A stretch of DNA of 5,625 nucleotides from Wenzhouxiangella sp. (GTDB lineage: Bacteria; Pseudomonadota; Gammaproteobacteria; Xanthomonadales; Wenzhouxiangellaceae). The notes beneath the pieces were generated by a model, which was not told the origin of the DNA, searched no databases, and saw only the letters and a program-made list of their open reading frames with translations. The stretch covers positions 1 to 5,625 of the forward strand of contig SKZJ01000048.1 in the NCBI GenBank assembly GCA_007127425.1. The letters are read 5' to 3'. The number at the start of each line of letters is the position of its first letter. Positions within the stretch are counted from its first letter, which is position 1. This document shows, in pieces, positions 1-5,625 of the stretch. The translations under genes were made by a program, and so were the position numbers.

Positions 1-1028
1 AAACCAATGCGCTGGTAATCACCGCGCCGCCGTCGGTGTACCGCTCCATCCAGTCGGTCGTCAACCAGCTCGATGTCAGGCGCGCGCAGGTGCTGGTCGA
101 GGCCATCATCGCCGAAGTCGCGGTCGATACCAGCCAGGAGCTGGGCATCCAGTGGCAGTTCTTCGAGTCGGGTGAGCGTGGCTTCTTTGGCGGCACCAAT
201 TTCCAGACCGGCGGGCGCAACCTGCTCAATCTCAGTGCCGGACTGGCCGGCGAGGGCGACGGCATGGTGCTGCCCGGTCGCGGCATGAACCTGGGTTACG
301 TGCGCGGGCGCTCGAGCCTGCTCGGCGTGGAGGTGCTCGAGATCGGCGGCCTGGCACGGGCCCTGGCCAGCGATTCCAACACCAACGTGCTCTCCACGCC
401 TTCGGTCGTCACCCTGGACAACCACGAGGCCAGCATCAATGTCGGCCAGGAAGTACCCTTCCTGTCGGGCAGCTTTTCACAAACCGGCGTCGCGACCGGA
501 GAAGGCCAGGTCAATCCCTTCCAGACCATCAACCGTGAAGAGATCGGCATCAAGCTCAACGTCACCCCGCATATCAACGAGGGCGACATGATCATCCTCA
601 ACATCGCCCAGGAAGTCTCCACTTTGGCGCCCTCGTCGGGTGCAGTCGACCTGATCACCAACAAGCGCACGATCTCCACGCGTGTGATGGTGCCCGACGG
701 CGACATCCTGGTACTGGGTGGGCTGATGAGCGACGACCTGCAGGAAGGTGAGGAGCGCGTGCCGGGGCTGAGCCGCATTCCCCTGCTGGGCGAGCTGTTC
801 AAGTACCGCACATCGAGCAACGTCAAGCGCAACCTGATGGTCTTCATCCGCCCGCGCATCCTGCACGACGATGAGCTCATGAACGACATCAGCCGCTCCA
901 AGTACACCCGCATTCGCAACATCCAGCTCGAACAGCGTGAGGGGCGGCGCAGCATGACCCCGCGCGAGCAGATGCCGCTGCTGCCCGAGCTCGATGATTT
1001 CCTGCAGTCGCCCGATGATGAGCGGTGA
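1..1028 (+). CDS. gspD: Type II secretion system secretin GspD, 3' part (5' end outside window)
   Basis: GspD forms the multimeric outer-membrane channel through which folded exoproteins leave the periplasm. The reading frame is open from base 3, so the first 341 visible codons are the C-terminal part of a protein that normally has about 650-750 residues. A GTG at 36 is simply a valine codon inside a conserved stretch (TNALVITAPPSV) and is not a start. Numbering from base 3, the visible part begins at the end of the last periplasmic N domain (NALVITAPP, then QLDVRRAQVLVEAIIAEV). The secretin core follows, with VPFLSG at 151-156, IGIKLNVTPHI, and the family signature VPGLSRIPLLGELF at about 253-266, then NLMVFIRPRIL. 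About 50 charged residues follow, in the place of the S domain that binds pilotin in some relatives. The stop overlaps the start of gspE. A type IV pilus secretin (PilQ) is less likely because GspE/GspF follow. The N-terminal domains and signal peptide cannot be seen. Confidence 0.95.
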   Translation, partial: TNALVITAPPSVYRSIQSVVNQLDVRRAQVLVEAIIAEVAVDTSQELGIQWQFFESGERGFFGGTNFQTGGRNLLNLSAGLAGEGDGMVLPGRGMNLGYVRGRSSLLGVEVLEIGGLARALASDSNTNVLSTPSVVTLDNHEASINVGQEVPFLSGSFSQTGVATGEGQVNPFQTINREEIGIKLNVTPHINEGDMIILNIAQEVSTLAPSSGAVDLITNKRTISTRVMVPDGDILVLGGLMSDDLQEGEERVPGLSRIPLLGELFKYRTSSNVKRNLMVFIRPRILHDDELMNDISRSKYTRIRNIQLEQREGRRSMTPREQMPLLPELDDFLQSPDDER

Positions 1029-2496
1029 ATTCCGCCCGGCCTATACCTTCGCCCGTCGCCGTGGGGTGACCGTGGCCGGGCGCGACGGCGACGGCCGTTT
1101 CCGGCTGGCCGTGCGCGAGCCGGTCGACGTCGGCGCCTTGCAGGAAGTCCGGCGTCGCCTGGATGGACCGGTGTCGATCGAGCGCCTGGCCGCCGCCGAG
1201 TTCGAGCGCCTGGTCGTCAGTCTTTACGAGTCAGGCGACTCCGCCGCCCGCCAGGTTGCCGAGGATCTGGGGGAGGACCTGGACCTGGCGCGCCTGGCCG
1301 AAGATCTGCCCGAAACGGCCGACCTGCTCGAAAGCGAGGATGATGCTCCCATCATTCGCTTGATCAATGGCGTACTCACCCAGGCCATTCGCGAGGGCGC
1401 TTCCGATATTCACCTCGAGCCGTTCGAGAACCGGCTGTCGATTCGATTCCGTGTCGATGGCGTGCTGCGTGAAGTGATGTCGCCCGCGCGCGGGCTGGCC
1501 GGGCTGATTGTGTCGCGCATCAAGGTCATGGCCAGGCTGGACATTGCCGAGAAGCGTTTGCCCCAGGATGGCCGCATCGGTCTGAAGATTGCCGGCCGGC
1601 CGGTTGATGTGCGCGTGTCCACACTGCCGTCGAGTCACGGCGAGCGCGTGGTGCTCCGGTTGCTCGACAAGCAGGCCGGGCGCCTGGACCTGGTCGAGCT
1701 GGGCATGGATTCGGACACCCGCTCGCGCATGGAAACGCTGGTGGCGCGCCCGCACGGCATCCTGCTGGTAACCGGTCCGACCGGTTCGGGCAAGTCGACC
1801 ACGCTTTATGCCGCGCTGATGCGTCTCAACGATCGCAGCCGCAACATCATGACCGTTGAAGACCCGATCGAGTACGACCTGGACGGGATCGGTCAGACCC
1901 AGGTCAATCCCAAGGTGGAGCTGACCTTTGCCCGGGGGCTGCGCGCCATCCTGCGCCAGGACCCGGACGTGGTCATGGTCGGCGAGATTCGTGACCTGGA
2001 AACGGCGCGCATTGCCGTGCAGGCCAGCCTGACCGGCCACCTGGTGCTCTCCACCCTCCACACCAACACCGCGGTCGGCGCCATCACGCGCCTGGTCGAT
2101 ATGGGTATTGAACCGTTCCTGCTTGCCTCCAGCACCATCGGTGTGCTGGCCCAGCGTCTGGTGCGCGTGCTTGATCCCGAGTACCGCGAAGCCTACCAGG
2201 TCCCGGCTGCCGAACTGGCACGTCTGGGGCTGAGCCATGACGGACCGGCCACCCTGTACCGCCCGCGCACAGACTTGCCCGAGGGCGTGTCCGGTTATCG
2301 CGGCCGCACCGGCATCTACGAACTGGTACCGGTCAACGAGCAGATGCGCACCCTGATTCACGACGGCGCCAGCGAGCAGGCACTGGAGGAACTCGCCCGC
2401 GAACTTGCGCCAAGCATTCTGGAGGATGGCTGGCAAAAGGCACTGGACGGCACGACCTCGCTGGAGGAAGTCTTGCGTGTAACGAGGACGGCGTAG
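1015..2496 (+). CDS. gspE: Type II secretion system ATPase GspE, lacking the tetracysteine motif
   Basis: GspE is the cytoplasmic hexameric ATPase that powers pseudopilus assembly, docking on GspL and GspF. From the ATG at 1015 it has 493 residues, a normal length. The N-terminal domain begins with FRPAYTFARRRGV, resembling other GspE/XcpR N-termini. The N2 domain contains SDIHLEP at 130-136 and RIKVMARLDIAEKRLPQDGRI. The ATPase core has Walker A GPTGSGKST at 254-262 (Lys260), the Asp box TVEDPIE around 280-286, Walker B QDPDVVMVGE ending at Glu324, and the His box GHLVLSTLHTN (His342, His349). The C-terminal GYRGRTGIYEL block is intact. The four cysteines usual in GspE are replaced by Asp387, Tyr390, Asp420 and Glu423, and the protein contains no cysteine at all. 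ATG 1018 is an equally possible start. ATG 994 is also in frame but adds an atypical MISCSRP extension. None has a clear Shine-Dalgarno, so translation is probably coupled to gspD. Confidence 0.95.
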   Translation: MMSGEFRPAYTFARRRGVTVAGRDGDGRFRLAVREPVDVGALQEVRRRLDGPVSIERLAAAEFERLVVSLYESGDSAARQVAEDLGEDLDLARLAEDLPETADLLESEDDAPIIRLINGVLTQAIREGASDIHLEPFENRLSIRFRVDGVLREVMSPARGLAGLIVSRIKVMARLDIAEKRLPQDGRIGLKIAGRPVDVRVSTLPSSHGERVVLRLLDKQAGRLDLVELGMDSDTRSRMETLVARPHGILLVTGPTGSGKSTTLYAALMRLNDRSRNIMTVEDPIEYDLDGIGQTQVNPKVELTFARGLRAILRQDPDVVMVGEIRDLETARIAVQASLTGHLVLSTLHTNTAVGAITRLVDMGIEPFLLASSTIGVLAQRLVRVLDPEYREAYQVPAAELARLGLSHDGPATLYRPRTDLPEGVSGYRGRTGIYELVPVNEQMRTLIHDGASEQALEELARELAPSILEDGWQKALDGTTSLEEVLRVTRTA

Positions 2497-2521
2497 GCTG
2501 GGTCTGTCGTCTGAATCGCCT

Positions 2522-2549
2522 CCCTTCACCCTTAACACTTAACACTTCT
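2522..2549. repeat. Degenerate 7-bp tandem repeat, four units, upstream of gspF
   Basis: The 58-bp gap between gspE and gspF ends with four consecutive 7-bp units: CCCTTCA at 2522-2528, CCCTTAA at 2529-2535, CACTTAA at 2536-2542 and CACTTCT at 2543-2549. They share the pattern C-(C/A)-C-T-T-(A/C)-(A/T). The array stops five bases before the gspF ATG and occupies the place where a ribosome binding site would be expected. It is pyrimidine-rich and richer in A/T than the surrounding genes. It could be a remnant of a dispersed intergenic heptamer repeat or a functional leader; the sequence alone does not decide this. I see no stem-loop terminator in the gap. Confidence 0.6.
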
Positions 2550-2554
2550 TATCC

Positions 2555-3754
2555 ATGGGAGCATACGAGTACCAGGCACTGACCGACGCCGGCGCCACCA
2601 CCCGGGGCGTGATGCAGGCCGATACCGCGCGGGCGGCACGCGGCCAGCTGCGCGAGCGTGGCCTGATCCCGGTGGATGTGCGCGCGGTGGGCGTGGAGTC
2701 GCGGGTCGGCGGCGGGTTTGTGCGCCGCGGGCGCGAACGGGCACTGTTGCTCAGGCAGGTATCGACCCTGCTCAAGGCCGGCCTCCCGCTCGAAGAGGTG
2801 CTCTCGGTCCTGGTCGAGCAGACCGACCAGCCGCAGATCCGTCGCCAACTCGGTGCCATTCGCTCACGGGTGATGGAAGGGCAGAGCCTGTCGTCCGGCA
2901 TGGCCGAACACCCGCGCCTGTTTCCCGAGTTGTACACCGCTGCCATTGCCGCCGGCGAGCGTGCCGGGCGCCTGGAAACGGTACTGGAGCGCCTGGCCAC
3001 CCATGCCGAGAACCGCGAGGAAATGCGCCGCAGTTTCGGCATGGCGCTGATCTACCCGGTGCTGCTGGTGGCTGTGGCCATCGCCGTGGTCTGGGGGCTG
3101 ATCGCGTTCGTGGTGCCGCGCGTGATCGGGGTGTTCGAACAGGCGGCAGAAGACTTGCCGCTGATTACGCGCAGTCTGCTTGGCCTCTCCGACTTCGTTG
3201 CCGGCTGGGGGTGGCTGGTCCTGCTGTTGCTGGCCGTGCTCGGTGGCGCATTGGCGCTGGCGCTGCGCCAGCCCGGGCCGCGCTGGACCCGTGACCAGGT
3301 CGTGCTGGCCCTGCCCGTGGCCGGAAGGTTGGTTCGGGCGCGCGAGACGGCGACCTTTACCCGCACGCTGGCCATCCTGGTCAACAGCGCCGTGCCGCTG
3401 GTCGAAGCGCTCAAGGTCGCTGCCGGTGTGGTGGGTAACGAGGTGGTGCGGGCCGATATCAATCGTGCCGCCGCCCAGGTGCGCGAAGGGGTGTCGTTGA
3501 GCCAGTCCCTGGCCGGGCGCGGCTGGTTGCCGCCGATGGCGCGACGCCTGATCAGCGGCGGCGAGAAGAGTGGCGAGCTGGCCGCCATGCTCGAACATGC
3601 CGCCGACATCCAGGAGCGTGAACTGCAGTCGGCTTCGGAGATGCTGCTGGCCGTCCTGCAGCCCGTTCTGATCCTCGCAGTCGGCATGATCGTGCTCTAT
3701 ATCGTCCTGGCGATCATGCTGCCGATCATGAACATGAGCCAGTTGCTGGGGTAA
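2555..3754 (+). CDS. gspF: Type II secretion system inner-membrane platform protein GspF
   Basis: GspF is the polytopic inner-membrane protein at the base of the T2SS. It contacts GspE and GspL and is thought to pass ATPase motion to the growing pseudopilus. The 399-residue length is standard. The N-terminus (GAYEYQALTDAGATTRGVMQ) is typical of GspF. Two related T2SSF domains follow at about 66-189 and 268-390, each with the repeated signature: AGERAGRLETVL near 133-144 and GGEKSGELAAML at 335-346. Three hydrophobic segments are visible at about 163-187, 218-237 and 366-389. The start is the ATG at 2555, which gives the family N-terminus exactly. No Shine-Dalgarno sequence precedes it; a heptamer repeat lies there instead. 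The gene follows gspE after 58 bp and is followed by ftsE after only 5 bp. A canonical T2SS operon would continue with gspG. PilC of type IV pili is a relative, but the paired GspD and GspE argue for GspF. Confidence 0.96.
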   Translation: MGAYEYQALTDAGATTRGVMQADTARAARGQLRERGLIPVDVRAVGVESRVGGGFVRRGRERALLLRQVSTLLKAGLPLEEVLSVLVEQTDQPQIRRQLGAIRSRVMEGQSLSSGMAEHPRLFPELYTAAIAAGERAGRLETVLERLATHAENREEMRRSFGMALIYPVLLVAVAIAVVWGLIAFVVPRVIGVFEQAAEDLPLITRSLLGLSDFVAGWGWLVLLLLAVLGGALALALRQPGPRWTRDQVVLALPVAGRLVRARETATFTRTLAILVNSAVPLVEALKVAAGVVGNEVVRADINRAAAQVREGVSLSQSLAGRGWLPPMARRLISGGEKSGELAAMLEHAADIQERELQSASEMLLAVLQPVLILAVGMIVLYIVLAIMLPIMNMSQLLG

Positions 3755-3759
3755 CGCGG

Positions 3760-4446
3760 ATGGTGGTATTCGAACACGTGGCCAAGCGCTATCCCGGCGG
3801 GATCCAGGCACTCAAGGATGTCGACTTTCACTTGGGCAAGGGCGAGCTGGCCTTTCTCACCGGACACTCCGGTGCGGGCAAATCCACGCTGCTTCGGCTG
3901 ATCGCCCTGCTCGAGCGGCCCAGCCGCGGGCAGGTGATATTCGACGGGCGCAATGTCGGCAAGACCGCGCGGCGCCACATCCCGGGGCTACGCCGTCGCA
4001 TCGGGATCATTTTCCAGGATCACCGCCTGCTGTCCGATCGCCGGGTGTTCGACAACGTCGCCCTGCCGCTGGTGATTGCCGGTGCGCCGTACCCGGAGAT
4101 CCGGCGGCGGGTGCGCGCCGTGCTCGACAAGGTCGGGCTGCTCGACAAGGAGCGTATGTACCCGCCCATGCTCTCCGGCGGTGAACAGCAACGGGTGGGG
4201 ATCGCGCGGGCCATCATCGGCAAGCCGCCGTTGATCCTGGCCGACGAGCCGACCGGGAATCTCGATCCCGAGTTGTCGGCCGACCTGATGCAATTCTTCC
4301 TGCAGCTCAACGAACTCGGTACCACCGTGTTGATCGCCAGCCATGACCTGGAGCTGATCCGGAGGCTGCGCCGCCGCGTCCTGGTACTGCGCGACGGTCA
4401 ACTGGTCGATGATGTTCCGGCCCGGGTGGAGGCTTCGGTGGGATGA
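3760..4446 (+). CDS. ftsE: Cell-division ABC transporter ATP-binding protein FtsE
   Basis: FtsE is the cytoplasmic ATPase subunit of FtsEX. With FtsX it forms a division-site complex whose ATP cycle activates periplasmic amidase activators such as EnvC and helps divisome assembly. The 228-residue protein has every ABC motif: Walker A GHSGAGKST at 35-43 (Lys41), Q-loop Gln86 within GIIFQDHRLL, signature LSGGEQQR at 138-145, Walker B LILADEP at 158-164 with catalytic Glu163, NLDP at 167-170, and switch His195 in IASHD. IIFQDHRLL, KVGLLDKE and GGEQQRVGIARA are characteristic of gammaproteobacterial FtsE and separate it from LolD/MacB-type ATPases. The ATG at 3760 lies 5 bp after the gspF stop, with a weak GGGG (3748-3751) eight bases upstream. 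The stop overlaps the ftsX start in an ATGA. No ftsY precedes it, unlike the classical ftsY-ftsE-ftsX order; gspF stands there instead. Confidence 0.96.
   Translation: MVVFEHVAKRYPGGIQALKDVDFHLGKGELAFLTGHSGAGKSTLLRLIALLERPSRGQVIFDGRNVGKTARRHIPGLRRRIGIIFQDHRLLSDRRVFDNVALPLVIAGAPYPEIRRRVRAVLDKVGLLDKERMYPPMLSGGEQQRVGIARAIIGKPPLILADEPTGNLDPELSADLMQFFLQLNELGTTVLIASHDLELIRRLRRRVLVLRDGQLVDDVPARVEASVG
4428..4432 (+). promoter_or_regulatory. Ribosome binding site for ftsX inside the ftsE 3' end
   Basis: GGAGG lies within the last codons of ftsE, ten bases before the ftsX ATG at 4443. It is the clearest Shine-Dalgarno sequence at any start in this window, and it supports the ATG of the ATGA overlap as the true ftsX start. 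Confidence 0.7.
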
Positions 4447-5396
4447 CCGCACGTTCGCGAACCGGCAGCGGGCCGGGCGTGCGCTGGCCCGGCGGCCTTC
4501 GCGCGTGGGGGCGGCGTCACGCCTTCAGCCTGCTCTCGTCGCTGGGTACCCTGGTACGGCAGCCGATCGCCTCGGCCATGACCGTCATGGTGCTGGCGGT
4601 GGCGTTGTGCCTGCCGGCCGGCCTGTGGGTCACGCTCGACAATGCCACCCACGTGGGCCAGGACTGGGAGCGTCTGGACACGCTGTCGATATTTCTCGAA
4701 GACGGGGTGGACGAGCGGCAGGCGATGCGCCTGAGCTCCCGCCTCAGTACCTGGGACGAGATCACCGCGGTCGATCCGATCAGTCCCTCGGAAGGGTTGG
4801 CCGAGCTGGCCGGCCAGATGGGGATGGACGACGCGGTCGCCGCCATGGAAGACAACCCCCTGCCGTGGGTGCTGGAGGTGACGCCCCTGACTGCAACCAT
4901 GCTGCCGGAGCTGGCCGAACGCCTTGGCCGTGAGGAAGGTGTCGAATCGGTCATTGTCGACCTGCAGTGGCTGGAAAGGCTTGCTGCTATGGTCGAGGTG
5001 ATTCGCAAGCTGACGCTGCTCCTGGCCGTGCTGTTTGCCGCCGCGGTGGCCTTCGTCGTCGGTAACACCATCCGCATGGACATTCACAACCGGCGCGAGG
5101 AGATCGAGGTGATGGCCCTGGTCGGGGCGACCGGTGGCTTCATTCGTCGGCCTTTCCTGTATTCGGGCCTGTGGTACGGCCTTGCCGGCGGCCTGCTGGC
5201 CTGGGTGCTGGTACGGCTGGGACTCGCGATCTTGGCCGGACCGGTCGAAGCCCTGGGCGGCACCTACGATAGCGAGTTTGGCCTGCGGCCACTGTCCGGC
5301 CAACTGAGCCTGGCGCTGGTGCTGGGCAGCGGTGCGCTGGGGGTCATCGGCTCCTGGCTGGCCGTGGATCGCCACCTGCGCCGGATTCATCTCTGA
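4443..5396 (+). CDS. ftsX: Cell-division ABC transporter permease FtsX
   Basis: FtsX is the integral membrane partner of FtsE. Its large periplasmic loop relays ATP-driven movement to peptidoglycan hydrolase activators at the septum. The 317-residue protein has the FtsX plan: a basic cytoplasmic N-terminus of about 41 residues, TM1 at about 42-64, a periplasmic domain at about 65-187, TM2 at about 188-208, TM3 at about 237-264 and TM4 at about 287-307. After TM2 comes the conserved cytoplasmic stretch NTIRMDIHNRREEIEVMALVGAT (208-230), which is diagnostic of FtsX. The region before TM1 (LGTLVRQPIASAMTVMVLAVAL) is also typical. The start is the ATG overlapping the ftsE stop, preceded by GGAGG. 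The basic N-terminal tail looks poorly conserved. In many Gammaproteobacteria ftsX is followed by the heat-shock sigma factor gene rpoH. Here a tRNA-Tyr gene follows and no rpoH is present in the window. Confidence 0.95.
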   Translation: MTARSRTGSGPGVRWPGGLRAWGRRHAFSLLSSLGTLVRQPIASAMTVMVLAVALCLPAGLWVTLDNATHVGQDWERLDTLSIFLEDGVDERQAMRLSSRLSTWDEITAVDPISPSEGLAELAGQMGMDDAVAAMEDNPLPWVLEVTPLTATMLPELAERLGREEGVESVIVDLQWLERLAAMVEVIRKLTLLLAVLFAAAVAFVVGNTIRMDIHNRREEIEVMALVGATGGFIRRPFLYSGLWYGLAGGLLAWVLVRLGLAILAGPVEALGGTYDSEFGLRPLSGQLSLALVLGSGALGVIGSWLAVDRHLRRIHL

Positions 5397-5433
5397 GGAG
5401 TCTGAGACCCCCTGTATAAATCTCAAACAGATG

Positions 5434-5462
5434 TTGACTTGCAGTGATTCATCGGTCAGAAT
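5434..5462 (+). promoter_or_regulatory. Sigma-70-type promoter for tRNA-Tyr
   Basis: A -35 element TTGACT (5434-5439) and a -10 element CAGAAT (5457-5462) are separated by exactly 17 bp. Upstream of the -35, 5413-5430 is A/T-rich and could act as an UP element. The bases just after the -10 (GCGGGC, 5464-5469) form a GC-rich discriminator, as at stringently controlled stable-RNA promoters. The predicted transcription start is near 5469, giving a 5' leader of about 60 nt that RNase P would remove. The element match is seen directly; growth-rate or ppGpp control is inferred. Confidence 0.65.
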
Positions 5463-5530
5463 TGCGGGCTTCGTCTGGAAAACATCGGGAAGAGCCCGGT
5501 ATCGGTCATTGATTGAACCCGGAATTAGCC

Positions 5531-5615
5531 GGAGGGGTACTCAAGCGGTCAACGAGGGCAGACTGTAAATCTGCTGGCTTAGCCTTCGCAGGTTCGAATC
5601 CTGCCCCCTCCACCA
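5531..5615 (+). tRNA. tRNA-Tyr (anticodon GTA)
   Basis: A complete class II tRNA folds here. The acceptor stem pairs 5531-5537 (GGAGGGG) with 5605-5611 (CCCCTCC) in seven Watson-Crick pairs. The D stem is CTC (5540-5542) with GAG (5554-5556). The anticodon stem is GCAGA (5558-5562) with TCTGC (5570-5574) around loop CTGTAAA, with anticodon GTA at 5565-5567, which reads tyrosine codons UAC/UAU. The long variable arm 5575-5587 contains a GGC/GCC stem, as expected for bacterial tRNA-Tyr. The T arm is GCAGG, loop TTCGAAT, CCTGC (5588-5604). The discriminator is A5612 and CCA is encoded at 5613-5615. The gene lies 134 bp after ftsX and has its own promoter. In several Gammaproteobacteria tRNA-Tyr leads a tRNA-Tyr/Gly/Thr cluster before tuf; the window ends too soon to tell. 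Confidence 0.97.
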
Positions 5616-5625
5616 GATTCCCGCG

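Noticed and set aside
994..1014. Upstream in-frame ATG at 994 as the gspE start
   Set aside because: It adds MISCSRP, which lies entirely within conserved gspD coding sequence and does not look like a GspE N-terminus. It has no better ribosome binding site than 1015, but it cannot be fully excluded.
1771..1788. Repeated ACCGGT inside gspE (1771-1776 and 1780-1785)
   Set aside because: It falls in the codons of the Walker A loop and is explained by coding constraint (TGPTG).
1231..2538. Long open frame on the - strand (435 codons) opposite gspE
   Set aside because: It is the antisense shadow of a well-conserved gspE in GC-rich DNA. Its translation is low-complexity, rich in Gln/His/Arg/Gly, with no recognisable domain.
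2864..3811. Long open frame on the - strand (315 codons) opposite gspF
   Set aside because: It is antisense to the conserved GspF coding frame. The composition is Gln/His/Arg-rich and no family is recognisable.
5415..5420. TATAAA as a -10 element of a second promoter
   Set aside because: There is no acceptable -35 at the right distance (TCTGAG at 5392-5397 is poor). It is better explained as part of the A/T-rich stretch upstream of the TTGACT promoter.
4398..5426. Long open frame on the - strand (342 codons) opposite ftsX
   Set aside because: It mirrors the ftsX frame, has a biased Gln/His/Pro composition and shows no domain or plausible ribosome binding site.
5332..5568. Small + strand open frame running from ftsX into tRNA-Tyr, with an internal ATG at 5431
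   Set aside because: It overlaps the tRNA promoter and ends inside the tRNA anticodon arm. No Shine-Dalgarno sequence is close to the ATG, and the protein is not recognisable.

Overview
The window is a GC-rich bacterial chromosome segment, coding almost throughout on the + strand. It holds the 3' part of a type II secretion (T2SS) secretin gene (gspD), then gspE and gspF, then the cell-division ABC transporter pair ftsE-ftsX, and finally a complete tRNA-Tyr gene. FtsE closely resembles gammaproteobacterial FtsE. The T2SS proteins are of the general GspD/E/F kind, and the tRNA encodes its own CCA. Together these point to a high-GC gammaproteobacterium, possibly in or near the Xanthomonadales/Lysobacterales. 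The lineage call is inference from protein appearance only.

Layout. 1-1028: gspD, open at the left edge. 1015-2496: gspE, whose start overlaps the end of gspD. 2497-2554: a 58-bp gap holding a degenerate 7-bp tandem repeat. 2555-3754: gspF. 3760-4446: ftsE, 5 bp after gspF. 4443-5396: ftsX, overlapping ftsE in an ATGA. 5397-5530: a gene-free spacer with a good sigma-70-type promoter for the tRNA. 5531-5615: tRNA-Tyr(GTA). The last 10 bases show nothing.

How the genes work together. GspD is the outer-membrane channel, GspE the cytoplasmic ATPase and GspF the inner-membrane platform protein of one T2SS. FtsE and FtsX form the inner-membrane ABC complex that controls periplasmic peptidoglycan hydrolases at the division site. 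The spacing suggests gspF-ftsE-ftsX is one transcription unit, probably continuing from gspD-gspE.

What is unusual. All genes belong to well-known families and I see no new system. Three points are worth attention. The T2SS genes run straight into ftsEX instead of gspG-K, while ftsEX lacks its usual neighbours ftsY and rpoH. GspE has lost all four cysteines of the usual zinc-binding motif. The gspF leader is a small heptamer array with no recognisable Shine-Dalgarno sequence.
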